Shown piece by piece: positions 10,077 through 26,105 of a DNA stretch of 64,000 nucleotides. The notes below the pieces were generated by a model. The model searched no databases, was not told the DNA's origin, and saw only the letters and a program-made list of their open reading frames with translations. The position numbers and the translations under genes are program-made. Source of the DNA: Glebionis coronaria (Eukaryota; Streptophyta; Magnoliopsida; Asterales; Asteraceae). Each line of letters begins with the position of its first letter. The first letter of the stretch is position 1. The stretch is from positions 1-64,000 of the forward strand of contig JANFOE010002239.1 of assembly GCA_025667525.1 (NCBI GenBank). The letters run 5' to 3'.

Positions 10077-13000
10077 TGTGACAATCCGTCAATTTATGGT
10101 TGATATTTTATTCTCAAATATTATTTAAAAATATTATTTTAATGTTATATAATGAACCCACTTATTTTTGGGAAGAAATTTGGGTTTACATCTTGAAGTA
10201 GCATCGACTACGTCTAAACCGGAGGATTCTACGTTACGTGCTTACGTTTACATACACCATTTTGGTGACAGCCCGACACTTCAGGAAATAAATTTGTCCG
10301 TGAATATTATTTTGGGATTTTAAATTTGAGTTAGTTCATAAACTCACAAATTTACGAGAAGAGGTTAGGACTTACGTGAATAATTTAACGTCCTTTACGA
10401 CTAAACCGGAAACCTTAGGATTACGTATTTACGTTTTTGAACTCCGTTTTTGATGAGACAATTTTTATTTAATTCGTTTTATGCCGTTGGTTCATAATTT
10501 ATAAAAACATTTTTCGTAAAACGACCCGAGGGAACGCAAATCGAGGAAACTAGAATCGAGGAATACCCGTAAATTAGTGGGATGAGACAAAACAAGTTTT
10601 TTCCCACCCCACTCAAAAGGGACGGCCAAAACAAGGACAACACACATTGTGATGTGTCAAACTTGTAACTAAAAAGTGTAAACTTGTTAGCTAATGCTTA
10701 ACATGTAAGCTAAACTTACAACTACACCACCAAAACAATTCAAGCTAAAACCATTTCTCCATTTTTATCCATGAAATACCACACACAACTCTCTCCTTCC
10801 TCTCTCCTTGTGCCGTCCAAAAACCACCATCAAACACCACTCTTGATCAATTTTTACCATAAAATCATATGTTATCTACACACATGATGATGCTCCTTTG
10901 AAGCCTTGAAGATTGGAGGTGATTCTAACATCCAAGGAGGTGATTTAGTGATGTCCAAGGGCTGATTTCTACAAGAAGTTTACAATTATTGGTGGTCTTG
11001 AAGATTTGTGTTGATCTATCACAAGTTTTGCCATCAAAAATCCAAGCCTTGAACATAAACTACTTAATCTTGGTGGTATAAAGATTGTTCTTCCTATCCT
11101 CTTGTTATTTTGATTATGTAATCTTGTATTTTCTTTATTTATGTATATGTATATGATGATGAATGATTATAAAAATATTATGTGGGGATTTGGTGTTGAT
11201 GAACATGGGTAAAAAGATGGAAAACCACATGTAAAATGGTTAAAATCTTGCTAAATATGATGGCTGTATAAAAATAGTAAGTAACCAAATGATAAACTGG
11301 TAAAATGGCATAGTGGGATCAATTTACTGTAAGTATTAGATGTCATACACATGTGAGAGTTGGCCATGCAATGGAATCATCAAAATGAGTGAGATATGAT
11401 CAAAACAAAATTAGTATACCAATATGAATAGTCTGTTTTGTAGGGACCATTAAGGATACTTAGACATGTATTGAGCAATAGCTATAACTAACTTATTTAT
11501 AGAATATAATATGAAGTTTATGTCATCCAAAAATGAGCTTCTATCGCCTTATAGAACTCAAGATATGATAAAAATGGTGAAAGTGAAACTAAAAATCAGA
11601 TTTTGTGAAATTAAAGTTTAATAGTATTATATAAGCACTCAAAATAATATAGTATAAAATGTGAAATTAAAATCCACTAACTTATATATTTCATTTATAT
11701 AGATATGTATAAGGATAAATAAATAGAAATTATATAAAAATGTTAGTTTAAGTTTTATAAGTTTTAAAAACTATAAACATGATTTTTACGTCTTTTTGGC
11801 TAATACCGTAAAATTAACGTTTTTCGTCAATTAAAACTTAGACGATCGGACCCGTCTAATGTAAACTTTTTAAAAGTCATATACAGATATATAAGTACTT
11901 AATACAAGTAAAAAAACCCGATAAAACCCGAACTAAATAACATATGGACATTAACGGGCTAAGTTAGCATTATTGGACAAATAATCCAACTAAATGGGTT
12001 AAACACTTATAAATTTACTTATTGGGCTTAACCCACTTAGGCCCAAAATGTAAAGTATAATACTGATAATCAAAGTATAAAATAGTCTAATTTAAGGTAA
12101 TGGACTTATAATAGGCTTATTGGACCTAAAACATGTAAATAGGTAAAACTAGTAAACTAGTATAAAGGTTACCAATACATAACACTAAAATGAGTAAATG
12201 AGAATGTATAAACCCACTTGATCATCATCATATATATAAAATCATCATATGCATAAATAATTGTTATTTTTATAAAGTCATTAGAGTCTAAGACAAGTAT
12301 TATTTGTCTAGGTTTCCGTGATTGAAGCACGTACCGTACATCCAAATCGCTGATAACCGCTTCCCACATCAACGTGAGTTCATAGCTTCACACTCTTTTA
12401 AATGTTTTTATGAAATATTTTATAAACCCGTGAGGGAGATAACATGTTAGTTTGATAAAATAGGACACCATTTGTCCCGAATTGTTTGTTTATTGATTTG
12501 GACCCGAATGATTCTATGACCCGATGTATGATTATATGACCCGATAGATGAAATGAAATGGATTATTAAAGTTAAGTTATGTCACTAAAAGTCCCATTAG
12601 CATGAATTGTGAACTACCGGGATTTGGTAGACGCTTATGCATATAATAGTACTATTTGGGGACGATCACCCCAGTTCGCGCCTTGACGGTTGATCCCCAT
12701 CGTGCCACATTGATTGGTAAGCGAATTTATGTATGAGAAGATTTACACAAGCGTGATTATTGTGACGACACGCTAATTTAGATGGGCAAATGAGTTTCGG
12801 GTTAGCTACCCGTTGTTTGTTGTAGTAAGGTAACAATGTCATGCGGCTTATAAAAATCCAAAAATAACGAAAATACTGCTTTATGCATTGAATTACGATA
12901 TATTGCCTGACTAGCAATACAGGGTATTATTATTGATATTATGTTCATGTTTTGGTTTTACATAACCATATTCATATAACGATTTTTATTCAACTCTATA

Positions 13001-13520
13001 CAACGTTATAAAACGTATTGTATGATGTTTTTAACGACAATGGTTCGTATAATGATTTTGAAGGCGAAATCCTATATTATGATTTTTGATAAAGATTTGT
13101 ATAAAATGACTTTGGCTATTTTATGGCCTATTACAAAGATTTGTACAAAATGATTTTCGGTAATAATTTTATACCGATGTTATATTGATGGATTTTATTA
13201 AACTCTATGAATTAACTCGGCGTTATCGCTGACCCTTTTCTTTTAACATGTTTTATCTCAGGTACTTGAAGGTAATTCTCGGGAAGACAACAAGAATTCA
13301 TGGCCCGCACTTAAATAATAATTTCCATTCAAATGCTTTGTAAAACCTGTATAAAGTACAATGACTTGGGGCCTATTTAAATTTGATATTTATGAATGGA
13401 AATGCTTTAGTATTAAACGAAGCATTTTTTAAGCGTTGTCTATGATGTGAGTGATGCGCTATCCCGTAACACCAACGAGTCTTCCGCTGTATGGAATTGT
13501 GTAAATTTGGGGGTGTTACA
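10077..13520 (+). repeat. G1 5' LTR (3,444 bp)
   Basis: Aligns along its full length with 19740-23178, with scattered substitutions and short indels. An internal similarity (around 10204-10290 versus 10388-10470, both with CTAAACCGGA then ttacg-rich sequence) suggests an old partial duplication. No ORF with recognisable content lies in it. Confidence 0.95.
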
Positions 13521-13522
13521 GT

Positions 13523-13534
13523 TTGGTACCAGAG
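13523..13534 (+). other. G1 primer-binding site, tRNA-Met type with one mismatch
   Basis: TTTGGTACCAGAGC follows the LTR closely. It differs from the common gypsy primer site TGGTATCAGAGC by one base (T to C). Confidence 0.75.
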
Positions 13535-13719
13535 CTCTCGTTATAGAGAACGGAAGATTTTTAAAACCAAGGTTTTGAATAAAACATTTCAAAATCTTTT
13601 AAATTATAAACATTTTTCACAAAATGTCTAAAAATCTTTTGACTATAACGGTGCCGAAGAATTCCTGAGTTGCCGACAAGGCCAGACTGAGAAATGTTAT
13701 TTTAATATATATAAGTTGG

Positions 13720-16975
<3,256 letters not shown>

Positions 16976-16979
16976 TTCG

Positions 16980-17520
16980 CCATTAAGGCAAGTTGAAATT
17001 GGTATTGATTATATTCCTGGTGCTGCATCTGTGGCATGTGCACTGTACGTCAGCACCATCTGAATTAAAGGAATTACTGTACAACTGAGAGAGGTGTCCG
17101 AGATAGATTTTATTCTACCGAGCTCGTCATCATGAAGAGCTATGGTGTTATCATTCCTTATATTTATTAATTACCGTGAACTAAGTAAGTTGACGATTAA
17201 AATCTATATCCACTACCCAAGATGATAGATTTGTTCGATAATTTACGAGGTTCTAGCGTATGTTAAAAAAAAATTGATCCACGGCATGGTTATCATCAAA
17301 TTCGCGTCCGCGAAAAAGATTATCTATTCCAATCACTACATCCAGAACTTGTAATGAACATTATGAGTTTCACGTGATGTCGTTTGAATTGACTAATATA
17401 CATGTAGCATTCATTAATTTGGTGAATCACGTGTGTAGGCTGTAATTTGATAAATTCATGATTGTGATCATTAAGGACCATTTGTTTGTTTCTAAGTATA
17501 AGAAGGAGTTAATAATTATT
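16980..17520 (+). pseudogene. G1 reverse transcriptase relic
   Basis: Read across shifting frames, the order of RT landmarks is clear. VEIGIDYIPGAASVACA (about 16993) is followed by SAPSELKELL, then MIDLFDNLRGSSV (about 17222), then GYHQIRVRE (about 17290), then a segment ending FDKFMIVIIKDHLFVS where an active enzyme has FVIVFIDDILIYS. The catalytic Asp pair is damaged and many stops intervene. The family is the Ty3/gypsy RT. Confidence 0.75.
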
Positions 17521-18613
17521 TATAGATTGCCTTGAATTGGCCGAACAATGAAAACTTGTACCTTGAATAATTAACATGTGATTTAAGACTTAATCCTTTA
17601 CATTATTTGACCGTGTGATTAATAGATAATGGAATCTATATTGACTCTTTAAAAATTTGAGCCATTTGAGACATTGGGTTTTACCAAAAAGAAAGTGCAA
17701 ATATCTTTTGACAAATGTTTTATCAAAAAGAACTTTTGAGGGATTATTCCCTTATACCCAGAACATTTAACTAAACTCCTGTTTAGGGGTAAATGTTTGT
17801 GTATACCTCAAGAAAACCTAAGAGAGATTGAGGAAACTGTTTAAACCAAGACATAAAACAACAATGTTTGCTTTTCAATTAAGAATTTTTTTTACCAAAG
17901 TATAAACAAAGATTTTTCGAACATTTATGGATCTTATTAATTATTTTAATTATTTTCGATAAATCAACAAAAATCTTGTTTATTAAATTCAAATTTATTT
18001 TGAACATTCTTCTATTATTGGACGAACTGAGAAAATTTAAAACTTTTGTACGTTTACGCTAAAAAAAAATTTAATATTTATTATTTAATTACTTGTAATA
18101 TTTATTGACGCTTTAAACGTCGAATTGAGCAAAACTGATAAAAATGATAGTTGAGACGAAACTAAAACCTAGAAAATATGAAGAAGGAAATTTTAAATGA
18201 ATACGGTCATGATATTTATTCCATCAGGGAAGGTGAATATAACTACTGACACATAATATAGGAAGGATAAATAATTAATTAGGATGTGTTCCTTAATAAT
18301 GACTGTGCAAAATAAATTGCCGAACAATTTAAAAATAACTAATGTTTGTAAGAAGGATAATATAAATAATAAAAGGGGTTCGCGGCTAATGTGAACCATT
18401 AAAATTAAGAAGCCGATGGCGTTAAATGCTTAAAATGCCACTTGTGGTTGTCTAAATATGGAGGGTTGTGAGATGTAGTTATGTTGGAATCTCGTAAGAT
18501 TAAGTATTCTATTCATGCTATTTCTGATTTAGTATATTTTTATCTGAAGAAGTTGTACTGATGGCAAATTATGAAGGCATACATCGCCTCATACATTAGT
18601 AAACGTCTAACTA
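17521..18613 (+). other. G1 interior, RNase H/zinc-finger region not readable
   Basis: AT-rich with no protein signal I can defend. By position it should once have encoded RNase H and the integrase zinc domain. Confidence 0.5.
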
Positions 18614-18892
18614 ATGCAAAGGTCATCATCTGAATTTGATTCGATTTGGGTCATCGTCGACAGACTGACCAAATCTGCTAATATCATTCCCTTTAATGAT
18701 AGACTCTCGATGGAGAAGTTGACTCTTTTGTATTTAAAGGAGTTGTGTAAACATAGTGTGCCTGTATCGATCATCTCTATCAAGATCCTCGCTTCGCATC
18801 GAATTTCTAAAGATTTGCTTAGAAGTCATTGGGAACGAACCTTGATGAGAGTACTGTTTACCATACCAAATCGAAGGGACGAGGTAAAGTAA
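18614..18892 (+). pseudogene. G1 integrase core relic
   Basis: A short open stretch reads DSIWVIVDRLTKSANIIPF, then SMEKLTLLYLKELCKHSVPV and SIISIKIL. This is the first-Asp region of gypsy integrases (family pattern WVIVDRLTKSAHF ... HGVPxSIISDRD). The second catalytic Asp is lost (SIKI instead of SDRD), and the DDE Glu region is not found. Confidence 0.8.
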
Positions 18893-19149
18893 CGATACAA
18901 AATACTAGAAGTGATGTTTTATGTTTGAATGATTGACCTTTGGTAATAAACCGTATAATCATTTTCCTTTGGAGACATTATCATTGATAATTATCGTGTT
19001 AGGATCGAGATCGAATCTTGTTAGGATTTAAATATGAGAGCATCTGTAAGCAGGAGTTGGGATGAAGACACCCGACATACACCCACTGTGAGTTGGACAT
19101 GTCTTTTAGGTTTAAGGTCTTCTTTGACGACAAACCTAACCTTACAAAA

Positions 19150-19700
19150 TACTGACCCACGAGACCTGAAATGGTTGTTGAAATTAAGATCTGATTATTG
19201 ACTACAAGTAGTGGGCAGGAGGTTATGTGAATATGAAGTGTAGATCTTGAAGTGCCGGATGGGTAGCGAAGTTATGCCAAAAATTTCCACCTTGGAAAAA
19301 TGAATAGATGATCTGAAAGATCATGGGAAATAAGTCTTCGTTGAATGGGACCATTGAGATGATGTAAAAATTGGTTTGAAAGGCATATAAGCTGGATCTA
19401 CCCTAGGACTTCAAGGGCTGCGTGAATTATGATTCGTATATCTAACTTGATAATATGTCTATCAAGTGAAATTCTAACTATTCCTTAATGAAGTTTAGAT
19501 CCGCGAAAAGTTGCATTCATCAAAAACCCGTGAACATCATGGATAGAGAAAGTAAGTCAACATTAAGCCTGATCTTATTCCCGTAGTTATGTTTGATGAA
19601 ACTCGTGTATTGTAATGAATTACACTTGTGAGAAAAGACCGAATGTGGAGGAAATACCCACATGGCTCTAACTCTATAAGAAGCGAGTAGTAAGATAAAT
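19150..19700 (+). pseudogene. G1 integrase C-terminal region relic
   Basis: In broken frames, TRPEMVVEI (about 19157), FHVSNL-like SNLIICLSSE (about 19443) and VAFIKNP...SWIEKVS (about 19510-19555) follow the order of the GPEMV ... HVSNLKKCL ... EEPVEIMDRE stretch in gypsy integrases. RMWRKYPHG (about 19640) follows and fits the end of that region. It marks the 3' end of pol, close to the 3' LTR. Confidence 0.65.
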
Positions 19701-19721
19701 ATATCTTTGAGGACAAAGATC

Positions 19722-19739
19722 ATGTTTAGGGGTAAATGC
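19722..19739 (+). other. G1 polypurine-tract region before the 3' LTR
   Basis: TTTAGGGGTAAATGC lies directly before the 3' LTR. The purine run is short, in keeping with gypsy elements of this type. Assignment rests on position. Confidence 0.5.
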
Positions 19740-22700
19740 TGTGACAATCCGTCAATTTATGGTTGATATTTTATTCTCAAATACTATTTAAAAGCATTAT
19801 TTTAATGTTATATTATGAACTCACTTATTTTTGGGAAGAAATTTGGGTTTACATCTTGAAATAGCATCGACTACGTTTAAACCGGAGGATTCTACGTTAC
19901 GTGCTTACGTTTACATACACCATTTTGGTGACAGCCCGACACTTCAGGAAATAAATTTATCCGTGAATATTATTTTGGGATTTTAAATTTGAGTTAGTTC
20001 ATAAACTCACAAATTTACGAGAAGAGATTAGGACTTACGTGAATAATTTAACGTCCTTTACGACTAAACCGAAAACCTTAGGATTACGTATTTACGTTTT
20101 TTAACTCCGTTTTTGATGAGACAATTTTTATTAAATTCGTTTTGTGCCGTTGGTTCATAATTTATAAAAACGTTTTTCGTAAAACGACCCGAGGGCATGC
20201 AAATCGAGGAAACTAGAATCGAGGAATACCCGTAAATTAGTGGGATGAGACAAAACAAGTTTTGTCCCACCCCACTCAAAAGGGACAGCCAAAACAAGGA
20301 CACCACACATTGTGATGTGTCAAACTTGTAACTAACAAGTGTAAACTTGTTAGCTAATGCTTAACATGTAAGCTAAACATACAACTACACCACCAAAACC
20401 ATTCAAGCTAAAACCATTTATCCATTTTCATCCATGCAATACCACACACAACTCTCTCCTTCCTCTCTCCTTGTTCCGTCCAAAAACCACCATCAAACAC
20501 CACTCTTGATCAATTTTTACCATAAAATCATATGTTATCTACACACATGATGATGCTCCTTTGAAGCCTTGAAGAGTGGAGGTGATTCTAACATCTAAGG
20601 ATGTGATTTAGTGATGTCCAAGGGCTGATTTCTACAAGAAGTTTACAAGTATTGGTGGTCTTGTAGATTGGTGTTGATCTATCACAAGTTTTGCCATCAA
20701 AAATCCAAGCCTTGATCATAAACTATTTAATCTTGGTGGTATAAAGATTGTTCTTCCTATCCTCTTGTTATTTTGATTATGTAATCTTGTATTTTCTTTA
20801 TTTATGTATATGTATATGATGATGAATGATGATAAAAATATTATGTGGGGATTTGGTGTTGATAAACATGGGTAAAAAGATGGAAAACCAGATGTAAAAT
20901 GGTTAAAATCTTGCTAAATATGATGGCTGTATAAAAACAGTAAGTAACCAAATGATAAACTGATAAAATGGCATAGTGGGATTAATTTACAGTAAGTATT
21001 AGATGTCATACACATGTGAGAGTTGTCCATGCAATGGAATTATCAAAATGAGTGAGATATGATCAAAACAAAATTAGTATACCAATCTGAATAGTCTGTT
21101 TTACAGGGACTGTTAAGGATACTTAGACATGGATTGTGTAGTAGCTATAACTAACTTATTTGTAGCACATAATATGAAGTTTATGTCATCCAAAAATGAG
21201 CTTCTATCTCCTTATAGAACTCAAAATATGATAAAATGGTGAAAGTGAAACTAAAAATCAGATTTTGTGAAATTAAAGTTTAATAGTATTATATAAGCAC
21301 TCAAAATAATATAGTATAAAATGTGAAATTAAAACCTACTAACTTATATAAATATGTATAAGGATAAATAAATAGACATTATATAAAAATGGTAGTTTGG
21401 TAAGTTTTATAAGTTATAAAAACTATAAACATGATTTTTACGTCTTTTCGGCTAATACTGTAAAATTAACGTTTTTCGTCAATTAAAACATAGACGATCA
21501 GACCCGTCTAATGTAAACTTTTTAAAAGTCATATACTGATATATAAGTACTTAATACAAGTAAAAAAAACCCGATAAAACCCGAACTAAATAACATATGG
21601 ACATTAACGGGCTAAGTTAGCATTATTGGACTAATAATCCAACTAAATGGGCTAAACACTTATAAATTTACTTATTGGGCTTAACCCACTTAGGCCCAAC
21701 ATGTAAAGTATAATACTGATAAACAAAGTATAAAATGGTCTAATTTAAGGTAATGGACATATAATAGGCTTATTGGACCTAAAACATGTAAATAGGTAAA
21801 ACTAGTAAACTAGTATAAAAGTTACCAATACATAACACTAAAATGAGTAAATGAGAATGTATAAACCCACTTGATCATCATCACATATATAAAATCATCA
21901 TATGTATACATAATTGTTATTTTTATAAATTCATTGGACGAGAGTCTAAGACAAGTATTATTTGTCTAGGTTTCCGTGATTGAAGCACGTACCGTACATC
22001 CAAATCTCGGATAACCGCTTTCCCACATCAACGTGAGTTCATAGCCTCACACTCTTTTAAATGTTTTTATGAAATATTTTATAAACCCGCGAGGGAAATA
22101 ACATGTTAGTTTGATAATATAGGACACCATTTGTCCCGAATTGTTTGTTTATTGATTTAGACCCGAATGATTGTATGACCTGATGTATGATTATATGACC
22201 CGATAGATGAAATGAAATGGATTATTACAGTTAGGTTATGTCACTAAAAGTTACATTAACATGAATTGTGAACTACCGGGATTTGGTAGACGCTTATGCA
22301 TATAATAGTACTATTTGGGGACGATCACCCCAGTTCGCGCCTTGACGGTTGATCCCCGTCGTGCCACATTGATTGGTAAGCGAATTTATGTATGAGAAGA
22401 TTTACACAAGCGTGATTATTGTGACGACACGCTAATTTAGATGGGCAAATGAGTTTCGGGTTAGCTACCCGTTGTTTGTTGTAGTAAGGTAACAATGTCA
22501 CGCGTTTTATAATAATCCAAAAATAACGAAAATACTGCTTTATGCATTGAATTACGATATATTGCCTGAATAGCAATACAGGGTCTTATTATTGATATTA
22601 TGTTAATGTTTTGGTTTTACATAACCATATTCATATAACGATTTTTATTCAACTCTATACAACGTTATAAAACGTATTGTATGATGTTTTTAACGAAAAT

Positions 22701-23178
22701 GGTTCGTATAATGATTTTGAAGGTGAAAGCCTATATTATGATTTTTGATAAAGATTTGTATAAAATGACTTTGGCTATTTTATGGCCTATTACAAAGATT
22801 TGTACAAAATGATTTTTGGTAATAATTTTATACCGATGTTATATTGATGGATTTTATTAAACTCTATGAATTCACTCGGCGTTATCGCTGACCCTTTTTT
22901 TTAACATGTTTTATCTCAGGTACTTGAAGGTAATTCTCGGGAAGACAACAAGAATTCATGGCCCACACTTAAATAATAATTTCCATTCAAATGCTTTGTA
23001 AAACCTGTATAAAATACAATGACTTGGGACCTATGTAAATTTGATATTTATGAATGGAAATGCTTTATTATTAAACGACGCGATTTTTAAGCGTTGTCTA
23101 TGATGTGAGTGATGTGTTATCCCGTAACACCAACGAGTCTTCCGCTGTATTGAATTGTGTAAATTTAGGGGTGTTACA
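19740..23178 (+). repeat. G1 3' LTR (3,439 bp)
   Basis: Full-length partner of 10077-13520. It ends GGGGTGTTACA directly before the second CTACT. Confidence 0.95.
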
Positions 23179-23183
23179 CTACT

Positions 23184-23375
23184 GTTCTAGACGCTGAAAA
23201 GGAATTTGTTACTCCTAATTCTAGTATTTGTGCAAACTCTTCTTCTATGATTGTAGGTAACTCAACGGTTTCTGAACCCACTTCTCCTTCTTCAAAGGGT
23301 TCCAATTCTGTATATTCTATATCACCTTCTTTTGTTGTACAAAAATCTATTTTGGATTATTTCCGAAAAACTTGA
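23184..23375 (+). pseudogene. Outer gag, terminal part after the G1 insertion
   Basis: Starting just after the second CTACT, the frame continues from the sequence before G1 as VLDAEKEFVTPNSSICANSS and runs about 64 codons. It is Ser/Thr-rich and ends FVVQKSILDYFRKT and TGA (23373-23375). Autonomous relatives would run on into protease and integrase here; this one stops. Confidence 0.7.
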
Positions 23376-23584
23376 TACAACACAAAAATATAATAAAACG
23401 TACATATCCACAGAAAAACAAAACAAAAACTGGAAAATCTTTCAAAATACCAAAAATATTCTTCTCGACATGTATTTCAGTATCGATAATATGGACGTGC
23501 CTAGAAATGTCGCTCAATAACGACACGGGTGTGTACATAAAGCTCGAATGAAAGTTGTAAATATTTTTTCAAAACATGTCATTT

Positions 23585-24000
23585 CAATGATTTACAATTA
23601 CCTCAGATTGTGACTCGTACTTCCAAGAAAGGAAAGTGGATCACAAATGATAGCTTATCCTTAACAACGGGAAAATAAATTTTCTCAGTCATGAGCTCTC
23701 ATTAAAAACATTCAAAGTTTTTAAGTTCATGTAAACGACTTACAGTTAAATGTCAGACTGTAACTCGTACTTCAAATAAAGGAAAGTGTATCTTTAAAGA
23801 TAAACTTATCCTAACAAATGGGTAGAGCAATCTATCACGGGTTGAGCTTGTTACAAAACATTCAACGTTTTGAGCTCAACACAATGGCTTGTAATCACTT
23901 TCAGATTGCAATCCAGAACTATATTCACGGGGGAGTGTACGATTTCGTGCTCTTACCCTTAGCAAAAGAAGTTAAATCTTCTTACACTTGAGTGGATTCG
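23585..24000 (+). repeat. Imperfect tandem repeat, about 150-bp unit, three copies
   Basis: Units begin near 23590, 23737 and 23886. Shared phrases are 'cagattgtgactcgtac' / 'cagactgtaactcgtac' / 'cagattgcaatccagaac' and 'ggaaagtg'. The third unit is the most diverged. Confidence 0.6.
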
Positions 24001-24999
24001 TCAAGAGATTCAAAGTCTATGAACTCAAGTTTATGCTTTAGAAAAACCTTTTCGCCAAAAAGAATTGATTTTTCAAAAAGCGTTGAACACAATTTTTTCA
24101 AGAATTTCTCAATGATTTTCAAAATCTTTCAAAAATTGTGTGTTCAACAACTCCTATCCTCAAAAGTTTAATGTGGAACATATCCTCGTAATGACGATTC
24201 TATTGGATCAATTTTTGAGGGGGAGCGTTCCAAAATTTCATGTTAAGTTTGACACATTTTTCTCCCGAAAAGTTTCAAGACTATTTTTCAAAATATATTT
24301 TTATCAAATTTGGTATCTCTAATATCAAACGATTTTATATATTAGAGACAGGGGGAAAATGTGATTAAAATGTGATCTAAAAGACTCAAGCACTCATGGT
24401 TATGATAAAAAAACCCACAACATCTTTAATTCACGACGTTATTGGTGTCAAAAGGGTGGTTAGGTTTAAGTCTTATGATCCAACCAGAACCGGAGGGATC
24501 TTCCCAGGGACAATCCAATAGATTATTAGAAGTCCTTAGGAAAGATGGAGTAGAATGTGAACGTAGCTGAATGCCGACTAAGTACTGATGCTAGCACTGG
24601 AACAATCACAACAAGGTGCTAGTAATGATGTATTGGTAAGCATTGAAGGGGTTGAATAATGAAAAAGAAATGTAAGGATAAAGGGTGTAAAGAAAGAAGC
24701 CCTCCATACAACTTAGGCAGAAACCGGGTCAACACATCATGAAGACAACTCATCATGGTCCCAGTAATGTGAAGCACAACCCTTTCCTAGCTACTCATGC
24801 TTTTCTCAAAAGAAGTTTGTTTTATTGTCACTGAGATCAACACGACTTCTATTGACTTTCTTACTCCGAGATAGTTGATATTGAATAGTTGGCATCTGCT
24901 CCTGCCTCCGACCACTAAAAGTGCACAAATCAAGTCTAGAGCTAAGAGATCAATCAAATCTCGTTAGGACATACATATGAAGATAAAGAGAGTCCTACG

Positions 25000-25400
25000 C
25001 TATATCCTTGTGATATTGTTAGTACACTCAGAGGGATACTACTTAGTATTCTCAATGATTAGTTGAAATCCTTCCAGTGTTAACATCAAACAGCACTGCG
25101 GTAGGTCATGTGTAAGATTCTTTATGAATTAAACATATGTAAAACTGAAAAGCAACAGTGGTTTGATTCTGTATTGATTCAAACTCGTTTCAGGTTTCTA
25201 CGCAATATCTTTATGGTCTTTCCAGAACATTGAGAGTGATATTCATTAATATTCACAGTGACGAATGAAATTCCTTCTAGCGTGAACATCAAACAGCGCT
25301 ACGGTAGGTGACTTGTGATATTCTTATGAATCAAACTTGTGTCAACTGGAAAGCAACAATGTTAAGATTCTTAATGAATCAAACTTGTTCCAGGAATTTG
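25000..25400 (+). repeat. Imperfect tandem repeat, about 202-bp unit, two copies
   Basis: 'acatcaaacagcactgcggtag' near 25083 recurs as 'acatcaaacagcgctacggtag' near 25285. Flanks match too: 'gaaatccttccagtgt' versus 'gaaattccttctagcgt', and 'gaaaagcaaca' versus 'gaaagcaaca'. Confidence 0.7.
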
Positions 25401-25832
25401 AATTGACGACTTTAATCAAGCGGATATTTATCTAATTGATTCACTCTTTATGTCTGAAGACTTGCTTTGAGACGGTCGAGTAAAGAGAACCGCTAGTACA
25501 GCCGCAAAACCCTGTCAAGGAGATTCTTAATTGAATCTACCTAATCACAGGTACGGTATTTAATATCGTATAACGGTCTTCACTAACCAGAGGTAAAACG
25601 CTACCGATTTAGGACGAATGTCAAAGCAATTCAGTCCGTGTCTATGTTTTGTCTCGAGAAGGTGGTGTCACGGTGTACTCAGCAAAGTCAAAGATTCAAA
25701 AACCACATATTCATGCCTAAAGACTTATTCAACAAATAATAGTGTGAGCGTGTGGATAAAAGACACAAGATCGCAAGATGGCAAAGACAAGTCAAGAATG
25801 ATTTGAAGATCTCAAGATAAAAGACTAAGTCG

Positions 25833-25837
25833 AAAGA
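25833..25837. repeat. Left target-site duplication of G2 (AAAGA)
   Basis: AAAGA precedes TGTAACACCCCC here and follows GGTTATTACA at 47130-47134. Confidence 0.92.
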
Positions 25838-26105
25838 TGTAACACCCCCAAAATACCACGCAACAGAATACCACATTGGGGGGGGGGGGGGCTACTAATA
25901 GAACATCACACACAATCATAGACAACGACTTCAAATGAGACGTTAAAATAATATACAATCTTGTCCAAAAAGTTTCCCATCCCAATATATATAAAATCAG
26001 AGTAGCGTTGGTCCCAAAAACCGTTACCAATCATAATACATTAAATGCTTAAAAGCAGTTTATCAATTTCAAGGGATGGAAAAGTAAACAAATATTTAGA
26101 CAAGT
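25838..26105 (-). repeat. G2 LTR-A, first piece (element 3' LTR, terminal end)
   Basis: Matches 44332-44591. It contains a run of 14 G (25878-25891) where LTR-B has 'agggcg', a slippage expansion. The match stops at 'cagacaagt'-type sequence (ttagacaagt), where copia pol begins. Confidence 0.9.

Larger units (their letters stand above)
23376..25832 (+). other. Outer 3' spacer, non-coding, with repeated blocks
   Basis: Neither strand has a readable pol domain. Short G-rich purine tracts occur at 23929-23934, 24219-24224 and 24351-24356 (GGGGGA each), like polypurine tracts. Two sets of imperfect tandem repeats are listed separately. ORFs are short and unconvincing. Confidence 0.65.
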
